From positions 558,001 through 622,000 of the forward strand of contig CP115966.1 of assembly GCA_027941995.1 (NCBI GenBank): a stretch of 64,000 nucleotides of DNA, written 5' to 3'. This DNA comes from Erythrobacteraceae bacterium WH01K. GTDB taxonomy: Bacteria; Pseudomonadota; Alphaproteobacteria; Sphingomonadales; Sphingomonadaceae. The position numbers were made by a program, and so were the translations under genes. Below, piece after piece: positions 43,087-51,455 of this stretch. The notes under the pieces were generated by a model. It made no database searches. It was given only the letters and a program-made list of their open reading frames with translations, and was not told the DNA's origin. The first letter of the stretch is position 1; the number at the start of each line of letters is the position of its first letter.

Positions 43087-43716
43087 ATGGATTTCCCTGC
43101 ACAATACGCCGACCTGTCGACGCGCGACCGCATGCTGGTCGCCGCGCGCACAATGTTTTCGGAAAGAGGATTTTACGGCGTCAGCATTGCGCAGGTCGCG
43201 GCTGCACTGGGCATGAGCAAGCAGGCGCTGCTGCATCATTTCGGCAGCAAGGAGCGGCTGTACGGTGAAGTCCTGCAATCGGTTTCGCGGGAGCTGGACA
43301 GTCTGTTGACGAAAACGGTCGCTGAGCGTGGCGGGGGAGCGGAATGCCTGGCAGAGATCTTCGTCCGCCTGCAGCCAGGCGACGAGGCGACTACAGAGCG
43401 CAGCCGCCTGCTCGTGCGCGAACTGCTCGACAATGCACGGCGGGCTGGCGACGCCACCACGTGGTATCTCGCTCCGTTCCTGGGCGAGCTGGAAACACAG
43501 CTTGGGCGCTGCGAAAACTGGCGCGATACGAAGCTTGCAGTGCGGCGGGCGGCTCTTTTTCGCTGGCTCGGTGCTGTCGAATACACCGTCATTGCAGGCC
43601 CTACCCTGCGCGCGATCTACGGGGATGAGGGCAGCACAGCCATGTGGCAGGAAACGACCCGCACGCTTCGCAGTACGATGCTGGCGCAGATCAGCGCCGG
43701 ACCGCCACGCGGATAG
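43087..43716 (+). CDS. TetR-family repressor
   Basis: A 209-residue TetR-type regulator. The N-terminal helix-turn-helix is RDRMLVAARTMFSERGFYGV followed by SIAQVAAALGMSKQALLHHF and SKERLYGEVL; the rest is the ligand-binding helical domain. It is transcribed divergently from the Rieske/thioesterase operon, and the 68-base gap holds two identical CTTACC-N4-GGTAAG palindromes, so it almost certainly represses that operon and itself. The inducer is probably a substrate or acyl-CoA of the pathway. It ends seven bases before the convergent galU gene. Confidence 0.92.
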   Translation: MDFPAQYADLSTRDRMLVAARTMFSERGFYGVSIAQVAAALGMSKQALLHHFGSKERLYGEVLQSVSRELDSLLTKTVAERGGGAECLAEIFVRLQPGDEATTERSRLLVRELLDNARRAGDATTWYLAPFLGELETQLGRCENWRDTKLAVRRAALFRWLGAVEYTVIAGPTLRAIYGDEGSTAMWQETTRTLRSTMLAQISAGPPRG

Positions 43717-43722
43717 ACCGCT

Positions 43723-44619
43723 TCAGCGCTGTAGCAGGCGCTCCATGACCGCGCGCACGTCGCTGCCCATGTCCTCGCGCTCGAGGGCGAGGGCGAGGGT
43801 CGCTTCGACGAAGCCGGTCTTGCTGCCGCAATCGAAGCGGCGTCCTTCGAAGGTGACGGCGTGGAACGGCTGGTCGCCGATCATCTTCGCCATCGCGTCG
43901 GTCAGCTGGATTTCGCCGCCTGCGCCTTTCTCCTGGTCTTCCAGGACGCGCATCACTTCCGGCTGCAGGATGTAGCGGCCCGAGATGATCTTGTTCGACG
44001 GCGCATCGGCCACGGCGGGTTTCTCGACCAGCCCCTTCACCTGTGTCAGCGATCCGTCCACGGCGCCGGGATCGATCACGCCGTAGCTGGAAACCTCGTT
44101 CTCGGGCACTTCCAGTACGCTGATCAAATTGCCGCCCGTGCGGTCATAGGCCTCGACCATCTGTTTCATGCAGCCGGTGCTGCCCTTGTGCGCGACCATC
44201 AGCTCGTCCGGCAGGAAAATGGCGAAGGGTTCGTCGCCCACGATGGCGCGCGCGCACCAGATCGCATGGCCGAGGCCCATCGGCACCTGCTGGCGCACGG
44301 TGATGATGTCGCCCGGGACGAAGCGGCTGGAGTCCAGGACGCCGAGATCCTTGCCCCGCTCGCCCATCGTGTCTTCCAGTTCGTAGGCGACATCGAAATG
44401 CTCGACGATGGCGGTCTTGCCGCGACCGGTCACGAAGATCATCTGCTCGATCCCGGCCTCGCGTGCCTCGTCCACCGCATACTGGATCAGCGGACGGTCG
44501 ACGATGGGCAGCATTTCCTTCGGGATCGCCTTGGTCGCGGGCAGGAACCGCGTGCCCAGCCCTGCCACGGGGAAGACGGCTTTCTTGACGGGTTTGTGCG
44601 TGGTTTTGTCCTGGGTCAT
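43723..44619 (-). CDS. galU: UTP-glucose-1-phosphate uridylyltransferase
   Basis: A 298-residue nucleotidyltransferase that makes UDP-glucose from UTP and glucose-1-phosphate for glycolipid and polysaccharide synthesis. The nucleotide loop is VFPVAGLGTRFLPATKAIPKE, and family segments are FVTGRGKTAIVEHFD, GLGHAIWCARA, LVEKPAVADAPSNKIISGRY and GGEIQLTDAMAKM. Length is normal. It is divergent from murA across 120 bases. The polysaccharide locus at 55.6-57.5 kb, which UDP-glucose would feed, is degraded, but galU itself is intact and needed for other products. Confidence 0.97.
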   Translation of the reverse strand: MTQDKTTHKPVKKAVFPVAGLGTRFLPATKAIPKEMLPIVDRPLIQYAVDEAREAGIEQMIFVTGRGKTAIVEHFDVAYELEDTMGERGKDLGVLDSSRFVPGDIITVRQQVPMGLGHAIWCARAIVGDEPFAIFLPDELMVAHKGSTGCMKQMVEAYDRTGGNLISVLEVPENEVSSYGVIDPGAVDGSLTQVKGLVEKPAVADAPSNKIISGRYILQPEVMRVLEDQEKGAGGEIQLTDAMAKMIGDQPFHAVTFEGRRFDCGSKTGFVEATLALALEREDMGSDVRAVMERLLQR

Positions 44620-44739
44620 GGTCTTTTGCTAGGCTGCGCGGGTCCGGAACGCAATTGCGGCGCTGTCATTGCGTTTGTGTGACGAGGGTGCGCGGTTCCG
44701 CGATTTGCGCGGCGCACGAAACGGGCTAGGGGCTGTTGC

Positions 44740-46020
44740 ATGGACAAACTGATTATTCGCGGGGGCAATCGCCTCTCGGGCACGATTCCCATTTCCGGCG
44801 CAAAGAATGCGGCGCTGACGCTGATACCCTGCGCCCTGCTGACGGAAGAGCCGCTGACGCTGCGCAACCTGCCGAGGCTCGCGGATATCGACGGGTTCCA
44901 GCACCTGATGACGCAGTTCGGCATCGCGACCGGGATCAGGGGGAAGCGTCCCGAGGATTTCGGGCGTGTCGTCACGTTCGAGGCGAACCACATCACCAGC
45001 ACCGTCGCGCCCTACGACCTCGTCAGGAAAATGCGCGCATCGATCCTGGTGCTCGGCCCGATGCTGGCCCGCATGGGCGAGGCGAAAGTATCGCTGCCCG
45101 GCGGCTGCGCCATCGGCAACCGCCCGATCGACCTCCACCTGAAAGCCCTGGAAGCGATCGGCGGCGAGATCGAACTGGCGCAAGGGTATGTGAAGGCGAC
45201 CGCTCCCGATGGCGGGCTGCCGGGCGGGGAGTTCGATTTCCCCGTCGTGTCCGTCGGCGCGACGGAGAATGCCGTCATGGCCGCAGTGCTGGCCAAGGGC
45301 ACCAGCCGTTTCTTCAACGCCGCGCGCGAGCCGGAGATCGTCGACCTTTGCAACCTGCTGGTCGCAATGAGTGCCGAGATCGAGGGCATCGGCACGTCGG
45401 ACCTGACCATTCACGGGGTAAGGAAACTGAACGGCGCCACCTACAAGGTGATGCCGGACCGGATCGAGGCGGGGTCCTACGCCTGCGCTGCGGCGATTAC
45501 CGGCGGCGAGGTCTTCCTGGAAGGCGCCGATGCCAGAGACATGCAGTCGACCAGTCACGCGCTGCGCAATATCGGCGTGGAGGTGACGGAGGAAAAGAAC
45601 GGCATCCGCATTGCGGCGAACGGACCGCTGAAGGCGACGAACCTTTCCACCGCGCCGTTCCCGGGCCTTGCCACCGACATGCAGGCGCAGCTGATGAGCC
45701 TGCTCTGCAAGGCGGAAGGCACCAGCGTGCTGAAGGAAACGATTTTCGAGAACCGCTACATGCACGTGCCCGAACTGGCGCGCATGGGCGCGGATATAGA
45801 GACCGAAGGACGCACGGCCATCGTGAAGGGTCCGGTGGACCTGACCGGCGCAGAGGTCATGGCGACCGATCTTCGTGCCTCGATGAGCCTGATCATCGCC
45901 GCCCTGGCCGCCGAGGGCGAAACACAGGTCCGGCGCATCTACCATCTCGACCGCGGCTACGAGCGGCTGGAAGAGAAGCTGCAGCTGGTCGGCGCGGATA
46001 TCGAGCGGGTGGACGACTGA
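44740..46020 (+). CDS. murA: UDP-N-acetylglucosamine 1-carboxyvinyltransferase
   Basis: A 426-residue enzyme that adds enolpyruvate from PEP to UDP-GlcNAc, the first committed step of peptidoglycan synthesis. It begins [20 protein letters not shown] with the KNAAL substrate-binding segment. The active-site loop reads [19 protein letters not shown] and retains the cysteine alkylated by fosfomycin, so target-based resistance is not expected. Other signatures are [35 protein letters not shown] and [17 protein letters not shown]. The start at 44740 is the first ATG with the family N-terminus. It is divergent from galU. Confidence 0.98.
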   Translation: MDKLIIRGGNRLSGTIPISGAKNAALTLIPCALLTEEPLTLRNLPRLADIDGFQHLMTQFGIATGIRGKRPEDFGRVVTFEANHITSTVAPYDLVRKMRASILVLGPMLARMGEAKVSLPGGCAIGNRPIDLHLKALEAIGGEIELAQGYVKATAPDGGLPGGEFDFPVVSVGATENAVMAAVLAKGTSRFFNAAREPEIVDLCNLLVAMSAEIEGIGTSDLTIHGVRKLNGATYKVMPDRIEAGSYACAAAITGGEVFLEGADARDMQSTSHALRNIGVEVTEEKNGIRIAANGPLKATNLSTAPFPGLATDMQAQLMSLLCKAEGTSVLKETIFENRYMHVPELARMGADIETEGRTAIVKGPVDLTGAEVMATDLRASMSLIIAALAAEGETQVRRIYHLDRGYERLEEKLQLVGADIERVDD

Positions 46021-46100
46021 CGCACGTCTTTTTTGCGGACCCTTCCCGCCCCTTGTCCGTTGGAAAGCCATAGACAATCACGGCGCACAGGAGATGAACT

Positions 46101-46361
46101 ATGGCACTGCTCAGAACCGCTATTCTCGGAGCGCTCGGCTATCTGGGATACAAGGCTATGACCGACAAGAGTGACAAGAACGGCAAGAAAAATACCAAGC
46201 TCGACGAAAACGGCGTCGCTTTCGCCGATGGCCAACCCGATGGGCAGCACCGCGATGCTGGTCCCGGCGCGATGGGCGACAAGCCGAAGAGGAAATGGAC
46301 CAAGACGGACGAGGAACTGGACGAGACGTTTCCGGCCAGCGATCCGCCCGCCAACTACTGA
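46101..46361 (+). CDS. Small hydrophilic protein with DETFPASDPP end
   Basis: An 86-residue protein of unknown function. A short hydrophobic N-terminus (MALLRTAILGALGYLGYKAM) could be a membrane anchor; the rest is charged and probably disordered, ending in DEELDETFPASDPPANY. That terminal motif recurs in short alphaproteobacterial proteins, which supports a real gene. AGGAG lies eight bases before the ATG. It follows murA after 80 bases, with a T-rich stretch between, so it is probably independently transcribed. Role unknown; stress-related packing of the envelope is conceivable but unsupported. Confidence 0.8.
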   Translation: MALLRTAILGALGYLGYKAMTDKSDKNGKKNTKLDENGVAFADGQPDGQHRDAGPGAMGDKPKRKWTKTDEELDETFPASDPPANY

Positions 46362-46401
46362 GCTACGCGGGCCACGCCCCGAATTGAATTAGCGACACCT
46401 G

Positions 46402-46641
46402 TCACGGCCGGCCTGCGAGGTCGGCTGTGACCCACAGGCGGATGGCGCCGGCAAGACCGGTCGGCGCCTCCGCTTCGAGGCGTTCCGCATCGATGCGCGC
46501 TATCAACGCGTTGAGCGGGACATCCTCCCGCTGCGCTGATGCGCGCACGAGATCCCAGAACAGTGGTTCCAGACTGACCGAAGTCTTGTGCCCGGCGATC
46601 TCGACCGAGCGTTTGACCGGCGGGTGATAGGGTGAGGGCAT
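46402..46641 (-). CDS. Ribbon-helix-helix domain protein
   Basis: A 79-residue protein resembling the ribbon-helix-helix (RHH_4-type) family: a basic strand KRSVEIAGHKTSVSLEPLFW, then LVRASAQREDVPLNALIARI and a tail. In this family the strand from two monomers enters DNA. It may repress itself or the divergent LuxR-like gene 110 bases away. The start at 46641 (MPSPYHPPVK) is the only ATG giving the complete strand; the ribosome site is weak. It is convergent with the DETFPASDPP gene. Confidence 0.8.
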   Translation of the reverse strand: MPSPYHPPVKRSVEIAGHKTSVSLEPLFWDLVRASAQREDVPLNALIARIDAERLEAEAPTGLAGAIRLWVTADLAGRP

Positions 46642-46750
46642 AGCCGCTCTGTACAGGCTGCGCCGTCGGTCTCCCACGAATTTTTCGGGGTGGTCCGAAT
46701 GCGTGGCCACGGCTAGCCCTACCCGTCGAAAGGGCGGACGGATCGCGCGA

Positions 46751-47494
46751 ATGTCGCAAAAGTACGATGCGCTGAGCGAGCGGGAGAAGGACGTGCTGCG
46801 TCTGATCCTGCACGGCCACGATGCGAAGTCGATGGCGCGCGAGCTGGGTCTGTCGGTCCACACGGTCAACGAATATCTGCGCGGTGCGCGGCGCAAGATG
46901 GAGGTGACGAGCAGCAAGGAGGCGGCACGGCTGCTGCTGGAGGCAGAGAGCGGTGCCCCCCAATTTTTCGGGCACAGGCAATTGGGGAGTGCGCCGGAAC
47001 GCGAGGCCGCGGCAAAGCCTGCCGATGCAAGGGCCGGACGCTTTCCCGCCCGTCTCGCGATCGGAGCTATCGTTATGACCATACTCCTTGCCGCCCTCAC
47101 CATTGTCGCTTTGCCGCAGCAAACCGATACCGCCGAAACGGCCATTATCGAAACGCAGGAAGCGCCGGAAGCGCAAGCCGAAGCCGCCGCGCGCCGGTTC
47201 GTCGAGCATATCGATGCAGGCGACTGGAGGGCGAGCTACGACGCGACGAGCGATCCCTTCCACCAGGCGAACACGCTCGAGATGTGGAGCACGGTGTCGC
47301 AGCAGGTACGCGCGCCACTCGGTGCGGTCGTCTCGCGCAAATTGAGGGGCGTCGAAATGCCACCCACCCCGCAGGGCTATCGCATCGTCACCTTCGATAC
47401 CCGCTTCGCCGACCGCGCAGAGCCCGCGGTCGAAACGGTCTCGATGGTGCGCGAGGACGGCGCATGGAAAGTCGCCGGGATCTTCACCGAGTAG
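46751..47494 (+). CDS. LuxR-type HTH, membrane and DUF4019 regulator
   Basis: A 247-residue protein with an unusual order: N-terminal LuxR-type helix-turn-helix (LSEREKDVLRLILHGHDAKS, ARELGLSVHTVNEYLRGARR), a linker, one membrane helix (AIGAIVMTILLAALTIVALP, about 120-140), and an extracytoplasmic DUF4019-like domain (AAARRFVEHIDAGDWRASYD to the end). It resembles membrane-bound one-component regulators such as ToxR-type proteins, in which an outer domain senses a signal and the inner domain binds DNA. The start at 46751 is the family-like ATG; an upstream GTG is possible. The next gene, a serine hydrolase, follows after five bases and is the likely target. Confidence 0.83.
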   Translation: MSQKYDALSEREKDVLRLILHGHDAKSMARELGLSVHTVNEYLRGARRKMEVTSSKEAARLLLEAESGAPQFFGHRQLGSAPEREAAAKPADARAGRFPARLAIGAIVMTILLAALTIVALPQQTDTAETAIIETQEAPEAQAEAAARRFVEHIDAGDWRASYDATSDPFHQANTLEMWSTVSQQVRAPLGAVVSRKLRGVEMPPTPQGYRIVTFDTRFADRAEPAVETVSMVREDGAWKVAGIFTE

Positions 47495-47499
47495 GGGCA

Positions 47500-48876
47500 A
47501 TGGCGATGAAGCAGCTTTTCGCCGCTCTGGCATTAGGGGCGATGCCAATTGCGGCTAGTGCGCAGCCGACTGCCTCCGCTCCGGGCGACGTACTGTCCGA
47601 ATGGCTCGATGCGTTCAACGCCGGCGACGATGCGGCGATCAGGGCCTTCTACGCGCGTCGGCTGGACGATCCCGATGCGCTGACGGCGCGAAACCTGCGG
47701 ACCGAGACTTGTGGGTTCGACCTCGTGCGGATCGAGGAGCAGGAGAGTTCGCGGCTATCGGCTTTGCTGGCGGAGCGTTGCTTTCCGGCCTTGCAGCGCG
47801 TGTCGTTTGCGGTGGCTGAGGATGGCACGCTGGAAAATTTCTCGCTCGAACCCTTCGCCATGTCGGGGGCGCGGCTCGATGCCTACATCACCGGCGTCGC
47901 CGAGCGGCTGGCGGAGCGCGACGAATTCGCCGGGTCGCTGGTCGTCCTGACCGACGATGGCAGACGGCTGGAGGTGAGCCGCGGCACGGTGAGCGCCGCC
48001 GATCCGGCGCCGATCGGGCCTGACATGCCCATGGTCCTCGCCTCTGCGGGCAAGATGTTCACCGCCGTTGCGATCCTGCAACTGGTCGAGGCCGGCAGGG
48101 TCGAGCTCGAGGCGCCGCTCTCGCGCTACCTGCCAGATTATCCGGACGAGGCGATGGCCGCCGCGACGATCCGCAATTTGCTCAACCACCGTGCCGGGGC
48201 CGGGGAGGACGGCGTGCTGCGCCGCGAGGATGTCGAGAATCGCGCGAAGGTCCGCACGATCGACGACTATCTCGAACTTAACGGACACCGCGCACCCGAT
48301 TTCGAGCCGGGGTCGAAATCGGACTATTCGAATTACGGCTTCATCCTGCTCGGCGCTGTGATTGAGCGGGTGACAGGGAAAAGCTACCCGGATTACGTGC
48401 AGGCGCATGTGTTTGGCCCGGCGGGCATGTCGAATGCCGGCTATCCCGACCGCGATCACCTGGACGGCATCCCGGTCGGCCTGACCACCTTCTTCGAGGC
48501 CGAGCCGGTGGCAATGCCGAACACCGACGTGCTGCCATGGCGAGGGTCGGCGCATGGCGGCGGGGTCGCCAGCGCCAACGACATGCTGCGCTTCTTCGCG
48601 GCGCTGAAGGACGGCAGGCTGCTGACGCCGGAAACGCTCGAACTGGCGACGACGCCGGGCGAGACGCCATGGTACGGCCTCGGCTTCGTCGCGCAGGGCG
48701 AAGGACAGGATGACGAACGGCAATGGGGCCACGGCGGCGGCTCCTACGGGATGAGCGTCGCCGCGCAGACCTACCCGGGCACAGGCGCAACTTTCGTCTG
48801 CCTCGCCGCACGCGACATGGCGTGCGACCGACTGATCTTCGCCTGGTACCTGAAGCTCTTCGGCCTGACCGAATAG
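47500..48876 (+). CDS. Secreted beta-lactamase-fold serine hydrolase
   Basis: A 458-residue protein with a signal peptide (ending near AASAQ) and a class C beta-lactamase/penicillin-binding-protein fold from about residue 130. The active-site SxxK is ASAGKMF, the YxN motif is YSNYGF, and the third motif is GHGGGSYG. Residues 25-120 (EWLDAFNAGDDAAIRAFYAR) look like an NTF2/SnoaL-like domain, an uncommon addition. It is more likely an esterase, DD-peptidase or amidase than an antibiotic-resistance enzyme. It begins five bases after the LuxR-TM-DUF4019 gene, so both are probably one transcript. Confidence 0.88.
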   Translation: MAMKQLFAALALGAMPIAASAQPTASAPGDVLSEWLDAFNAGDDAAIRAFYARRLDDPDALTARNLRTETCGFDLVRIEEQESSRLSALLAERCFPALQRVSFAVAEDGTLENFSLEPFAMSGARLDAYITGVAERLAERDEFAGSLVVLTDDGRRLEVSRGTVSAADPAPIGPDMPMVLASAGKMFTAVAILQLVEAGRVELEAPLSRYLPDYPDEAMAAATIRNLLNHRAGAGEDGVLRREDVENRAKVRTIDDYLELNGHRAPDFEPGSKSDYSNYGFILLGAVIERVTGKSYPDYVQAHVFGPAGMSNAGYPDRDHLDGIPVGLTTFFEAEPVAMPNTDVLPWRGSAHGGGVASANDMLRFFAALKDGRLLTPETLELATTPGETPWYGLGFVAQGEGQDDERQWGHGGGSYGMSVAAQTYPGTGATFVCLAARDMACDRLIFAWYLKLFGLTE

Positions 48877-48891
48877 GTCGCGGCCAAAGCG

Positions 48892-49614
48892 TCAATACAT
48901 GTGCTGTCCGCCATTGATGCTCATCGTCGAGCCGGTGACGAAGCCGGCGTCCTCGCTGCACAGGAAGCTGACGCCGCGCGCGATTTCCTCCGCCTGGCCG
49001 AGGCGACCCACCGGGATCTTGGCGACGATCTTTTCCAGCACGTTCTCGGGCACGGCGGCGACCATGTCCGTGTCGATATAGCCGGGCGCGATCGCGTTCA
49101 CCGTCACGTTGAACCGCGCACCTTCCTGCGCCAGCGCCTTGGTAAAGCCGTGAATGCCCGATTTGGCTGCGGCGTAATTGACCTGCCCGTACTGGCCGGC
49201 CTGCCCGTTGATCGATCCGATATTGACGATCCGGCCCCAGCCGCGCTCCTTCATGCCGGGGAAGCACGCTTTCGCCATGTTGAAACAGCCGCCGAGATTG
49301 ATCCGCATGACGTCATGCCAGTCGTCATAGCTCATGCGCATCAGCGTGCCATCGCGTGTAATGCCGGCATTGTTGACCACGATGTCGACCGGGCCGACTT
49401 CATCGGCCACCCGTTCGCAGCCTGCCTGTGCGGCATGATGATCGCCGACGTCCCATTTGTAGGCTGCAATTCCGGTTTCGTCGGTGAAGGCCCTGGCGGC
49501 CTCACCATTGCCGCCGTAATTGGCGACCACGGTGAACCCATCGTCGCGCAGGCTCTCGCAGATAGCGCGTCCGATGCCCCGCGTGCCGCCCGTGACGATT
49601 GCAACTTTTCCCAT
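48892..49614 (-). CDS. phbB: Acetoacetyl-CoA reductase
   Basis: A 240-residue short-chain dehydrogenase that reduces acetoacetyl-CoA to (R)-3-hydroxybutyryl-CoA with NADPH for polyhydroxyalkanoate synthesis. The nucleotide motif is VTGGTRGIGRAI, NNAG is at VVNNAGITRDGTLMRMSYDD, the catalytic Tyr/Lys are in YAAAKSGIHGF, and INGQAGQYGQVNY is distinctive of PhaB/PhbB. The C-terminus ends STMSINGGQHMY, typical of PhaB. The start at 49614 follows GAGGGA. No PHA synthase adjoins in this window. A palindrome TGACGTAACGTCA lies 43-55 bases upstream. Confidence 0.94.
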   Translation of the reverse strand: MGKVAIVTGGTRGIGRAICESLRDDGFTVVANYGGNGEAARAFTDETGIAAYKWDVGDHHAAQAGCERVADEVGPVDIVVNNAGITRDGTLMRMSYDDWHDVMRINLGGCFNMAKACFPGMKERGWGRIVNIGSINGQAGQYGQVNYAAAKSGIHGFTKALAQEGARFNVTVNAIAPGYIDTDMVAAVPENVLEKIVAKIPVGRLGQAEEIARGVSFLCSEDAGFVTGSTMSINGGQHMY

Positions 49615-49656
49615 ACAGATATCCCTCGCCGCTCTTGCTTCGGTCTCTCCCACGCT

Positions 49657-49669
49657 TGACGTAACGTCA
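49657..49669. promoter_or_regulatory. Palindrome TGACGTAACGTCA before phbB
   Basis: Perfect six-base arms around a single A, 43-55 bases before the phbB start codon. ACGT-centred palindromes of this form occur as operators for regulators of fatty-acid or branched-chain catabolism in proteobacteria (from memory, unverified). The local regulator is not encoded nearby. Confidence 0.45.
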
Positions 49670-49768
49670 GGCGCGGTTCGCGGCAAAGAAAATCCCGCGG
49701 GAAGCAGGATCGTTCATACGTATTTTGAAAGGGATGGAGGCGCCCATGCGCCGCCACGGCGCGGCCTG

Positions 49769-50524
49769 TCAGAACCGAAGCTGCGTTCCGACATAGACCG
49801 ACTGGTCGTCTTCCAGCCCGTCGGTCAGCGGAGCGAGGCGATCGCGTTCCTGCGACAGGCGGACGCCGGCCGTCAGGTCGAGATTGCGCGATACGCGGAA
49901 GCTGCCGCCCAGTTCGACGGATTGTTCGCCCTGCGATTCAAGCGTGCGCGGGGCGCGGCCCACGGGCTGGTCCTTGTCCAGCGAGAGACGCGGCTGGAAC
50001 CGGCTCGGCTTGTCGGCTGCGCTGCCTTCTTTCGGCTTGAACTCGGCAAGGTCGGGCATTTCGACACGGGCCACGCCGGGCGAAAGCTTCGTCGCAGGCT
50101 TGGCGAAGCTCTGGTAGCCGCGCGAAATGCCAAGGTCGAAACGCGACGGTGCAATGTCCTGGACCGTGCGGCGGCCCGGCTGCGCCTGCGCCGACGCGAC
50201 GGCGGAGCGAACCGAAATGGCGCGCGCCTCGCTCTCGTCGACACGGACGGCGACGGTGATCGTGCGATCTTCGGCCTGGGCCCGGCCCGCCGGCGTGAAA
50301 CGGATGGCCTTGCGCGCAGCGGCGTAGCGGTTTGCCACCCGCTCTGCGAGGACGGGATCGACGCTTGCCGGGGTGAAGGGCAGCGCGGGTTCCACACGTT
50401 CGGCAGGTGTCAGGTCGACCGTCGCCAGCGCGAGGCCGGCCGTCGGGACCGCGACGATGGCAGCACCGACGGCAAGCGGAGCGATGCCCCGCTCGATTGC
50501 CTGCCGAAATGCACTGCGCATCAT
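49769..50524 (-). CDS. Unrecognised envelope protein, possible outer-membrane end
   Basis: A 251-residue protein not recognised by family. The N-terminus (MMRSAFRQAIERGIAPLAVG, then AAIVAVPTAGLALA) is signal-like. A middle part is proline- and charge-rich, and the last 50 residues alternate polar and hydrophobic (SVELGGSFRVSRNLDLTAGV, YVGTQLRF), with a C-terminal Phe typical of outer-membrane beta-strands. The barrel would be very short unless it oligomerises. It starts at ATG 50524, after AGAGGATC. Function unknown; a wall or envelope-linking role is possible but unsupported. Confidence 0.7.
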   Translation of the reverse strand: MMRSAFRQAIERGIAPLAVGAAIVAVPTAGLALATVDLTPAERVEPALPFTPASVDPVLAERVANRYAAARKAIRFTPAGRAQAEDRTITVAVRVDESEARAISVRSAVASAQAQPGRRTVQDIAPSRFDLGISRGYQSFAKPATKLSPGVARVEMPDLAEFKPKEGSAADKPSRFQPRLSLDKDQPVGRAPRTLESQGEQSVELGGSFRVSRNLDLTAGVRLSQERDRLAPLTDGLEDDQSVYVGTQLRF

Positions 50525-50929
50525 GATCCTCTGATCCCCTGTCACCGGTGGTACCGGACGAAATCTTCTGTTTCTCTGGACTTGCCGGGCACTTGGCCGA
50601 CTCGCCGCTGACAAGAAAACTACGACGCCACTCCTATGAACGCCAGTTTTTCCACAAGCTGAACGAAACTTGGACGCGAAGTGTGACACCAAGCCCACAG
50701 CAGGCAGACCTGTGCGAGCAATCATCGTGCCGCGTCCATTCAGTTGCCGTAAACGCGGCAGGCACAGGATGGGTCCCTCTTGCACTGCTGACGGATCCCA
50801 CGCGCGGAACGGCCCTCCTCCGCAAGGCCGGGGCGACGGGCTTGCCGCGAGGGATGGCAAAACTGTAGGGCAGGGCTATAGGACACCTAATCCATGATTC
50901 ACCGACAAGACCGGGACACCATATCCGCC
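50525..50929. other. 405-base region between envelope gene and DUF3576 gene
   Basis: No convincing gene. It holds promoters for two divergent genes. One perfect inverted repeat CCGGT-GGT-ACCGG (50545-50557) lies 21-33 bases before the minus-strand gene start and may be an operator. An in-frame ATG at 50894 could extend the DUF3576 lipoprotein by 12 residues. Nothing else is evident. Confidence 0.4.
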
Positions 50930-51394
50930 ATGACGATTGCCAACCTCACCGCAAAGACGGGCGCTGCGCGCGCATTCAAGGCCGCTGTGATCGGCGCCTC
51001 GCTGGCGGGTCTCGCAGCGTGTGCCGGCGGTAACGACCGTCCCGAGGCGGACCTCGCCGCAGCGCAGATCAGCACGATCGGTGTCAATTCCTATCTCTGG
51101 CGCGCCAGCCTCGAAACTGTGAGCTTCGCGCCGCTGCTGCAGGCCGACAGCGCGGGCGGGGTCATCGTGACCGACTGGTACACCAATCCCAGCAACGCGG
51201 GCGAGCGGGTGAAGCTGACGGTTTCCATCCTCGACCAGGACCTGCGGGCCGACGCCCTGCGGGTCGCCGCCAGCCGGCAGGTCGCGCAGGCCGGAACTTG
51301 GGTCGATGCGCCCGTCCAGGCCGCCACCGTGCAGAAGCTGGAAGACATCATCCTGACCAAGGCCCGCGAACTGCGCCGCCAGGCCGTCGGCTGA
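50930..51394 (+). CDS. DUF3576 lipoprotein
   Basis: A 154-residue predicted lipoprotein (hydrophobic [13 protein letters not shown]; lipobox LAAC) of the alphaproteobacterial DUF3576 family. The body contains [20 protein letters not shown] and [20 protein letters not shown], both family-like. Its role is unknown, but it recurrently precedes leuS-lptE-holA, suggesting a part in envelope assembly. ATG 50930 is preferred over 50894 since it places the lipid cysteine at residue 31. It is followed after 61 bases by leuS. Confidence 0.87.
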   Translation: MTIANLTAKTGAARAFKAAVIGASLAGLAACAGGNDRPEADLAAAQISTIGVNSYLWRASLETVSFAPLLQADSAGGVIVTDWYTNPSNAGERVKLTVSILDQDLRADALRVAASRQVAQAGTWVDAPVQAATVQKLEDIILTKARELRRQAVG

Positions 51395-51455
51395 CCCTTC
51401 GCTGCACGCGCACGCCGCTGCCCCGACACACGAACGCCCCTACCGGAGCAAATCC

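Noticed and set aside
47500-48876. Antibiotic-resistance beta-lactamase
   Set aside because: The fold motifs are those of the wider class C-like hydrolase/esterase group; the fused N-terminal domain and context give no support for resistance.
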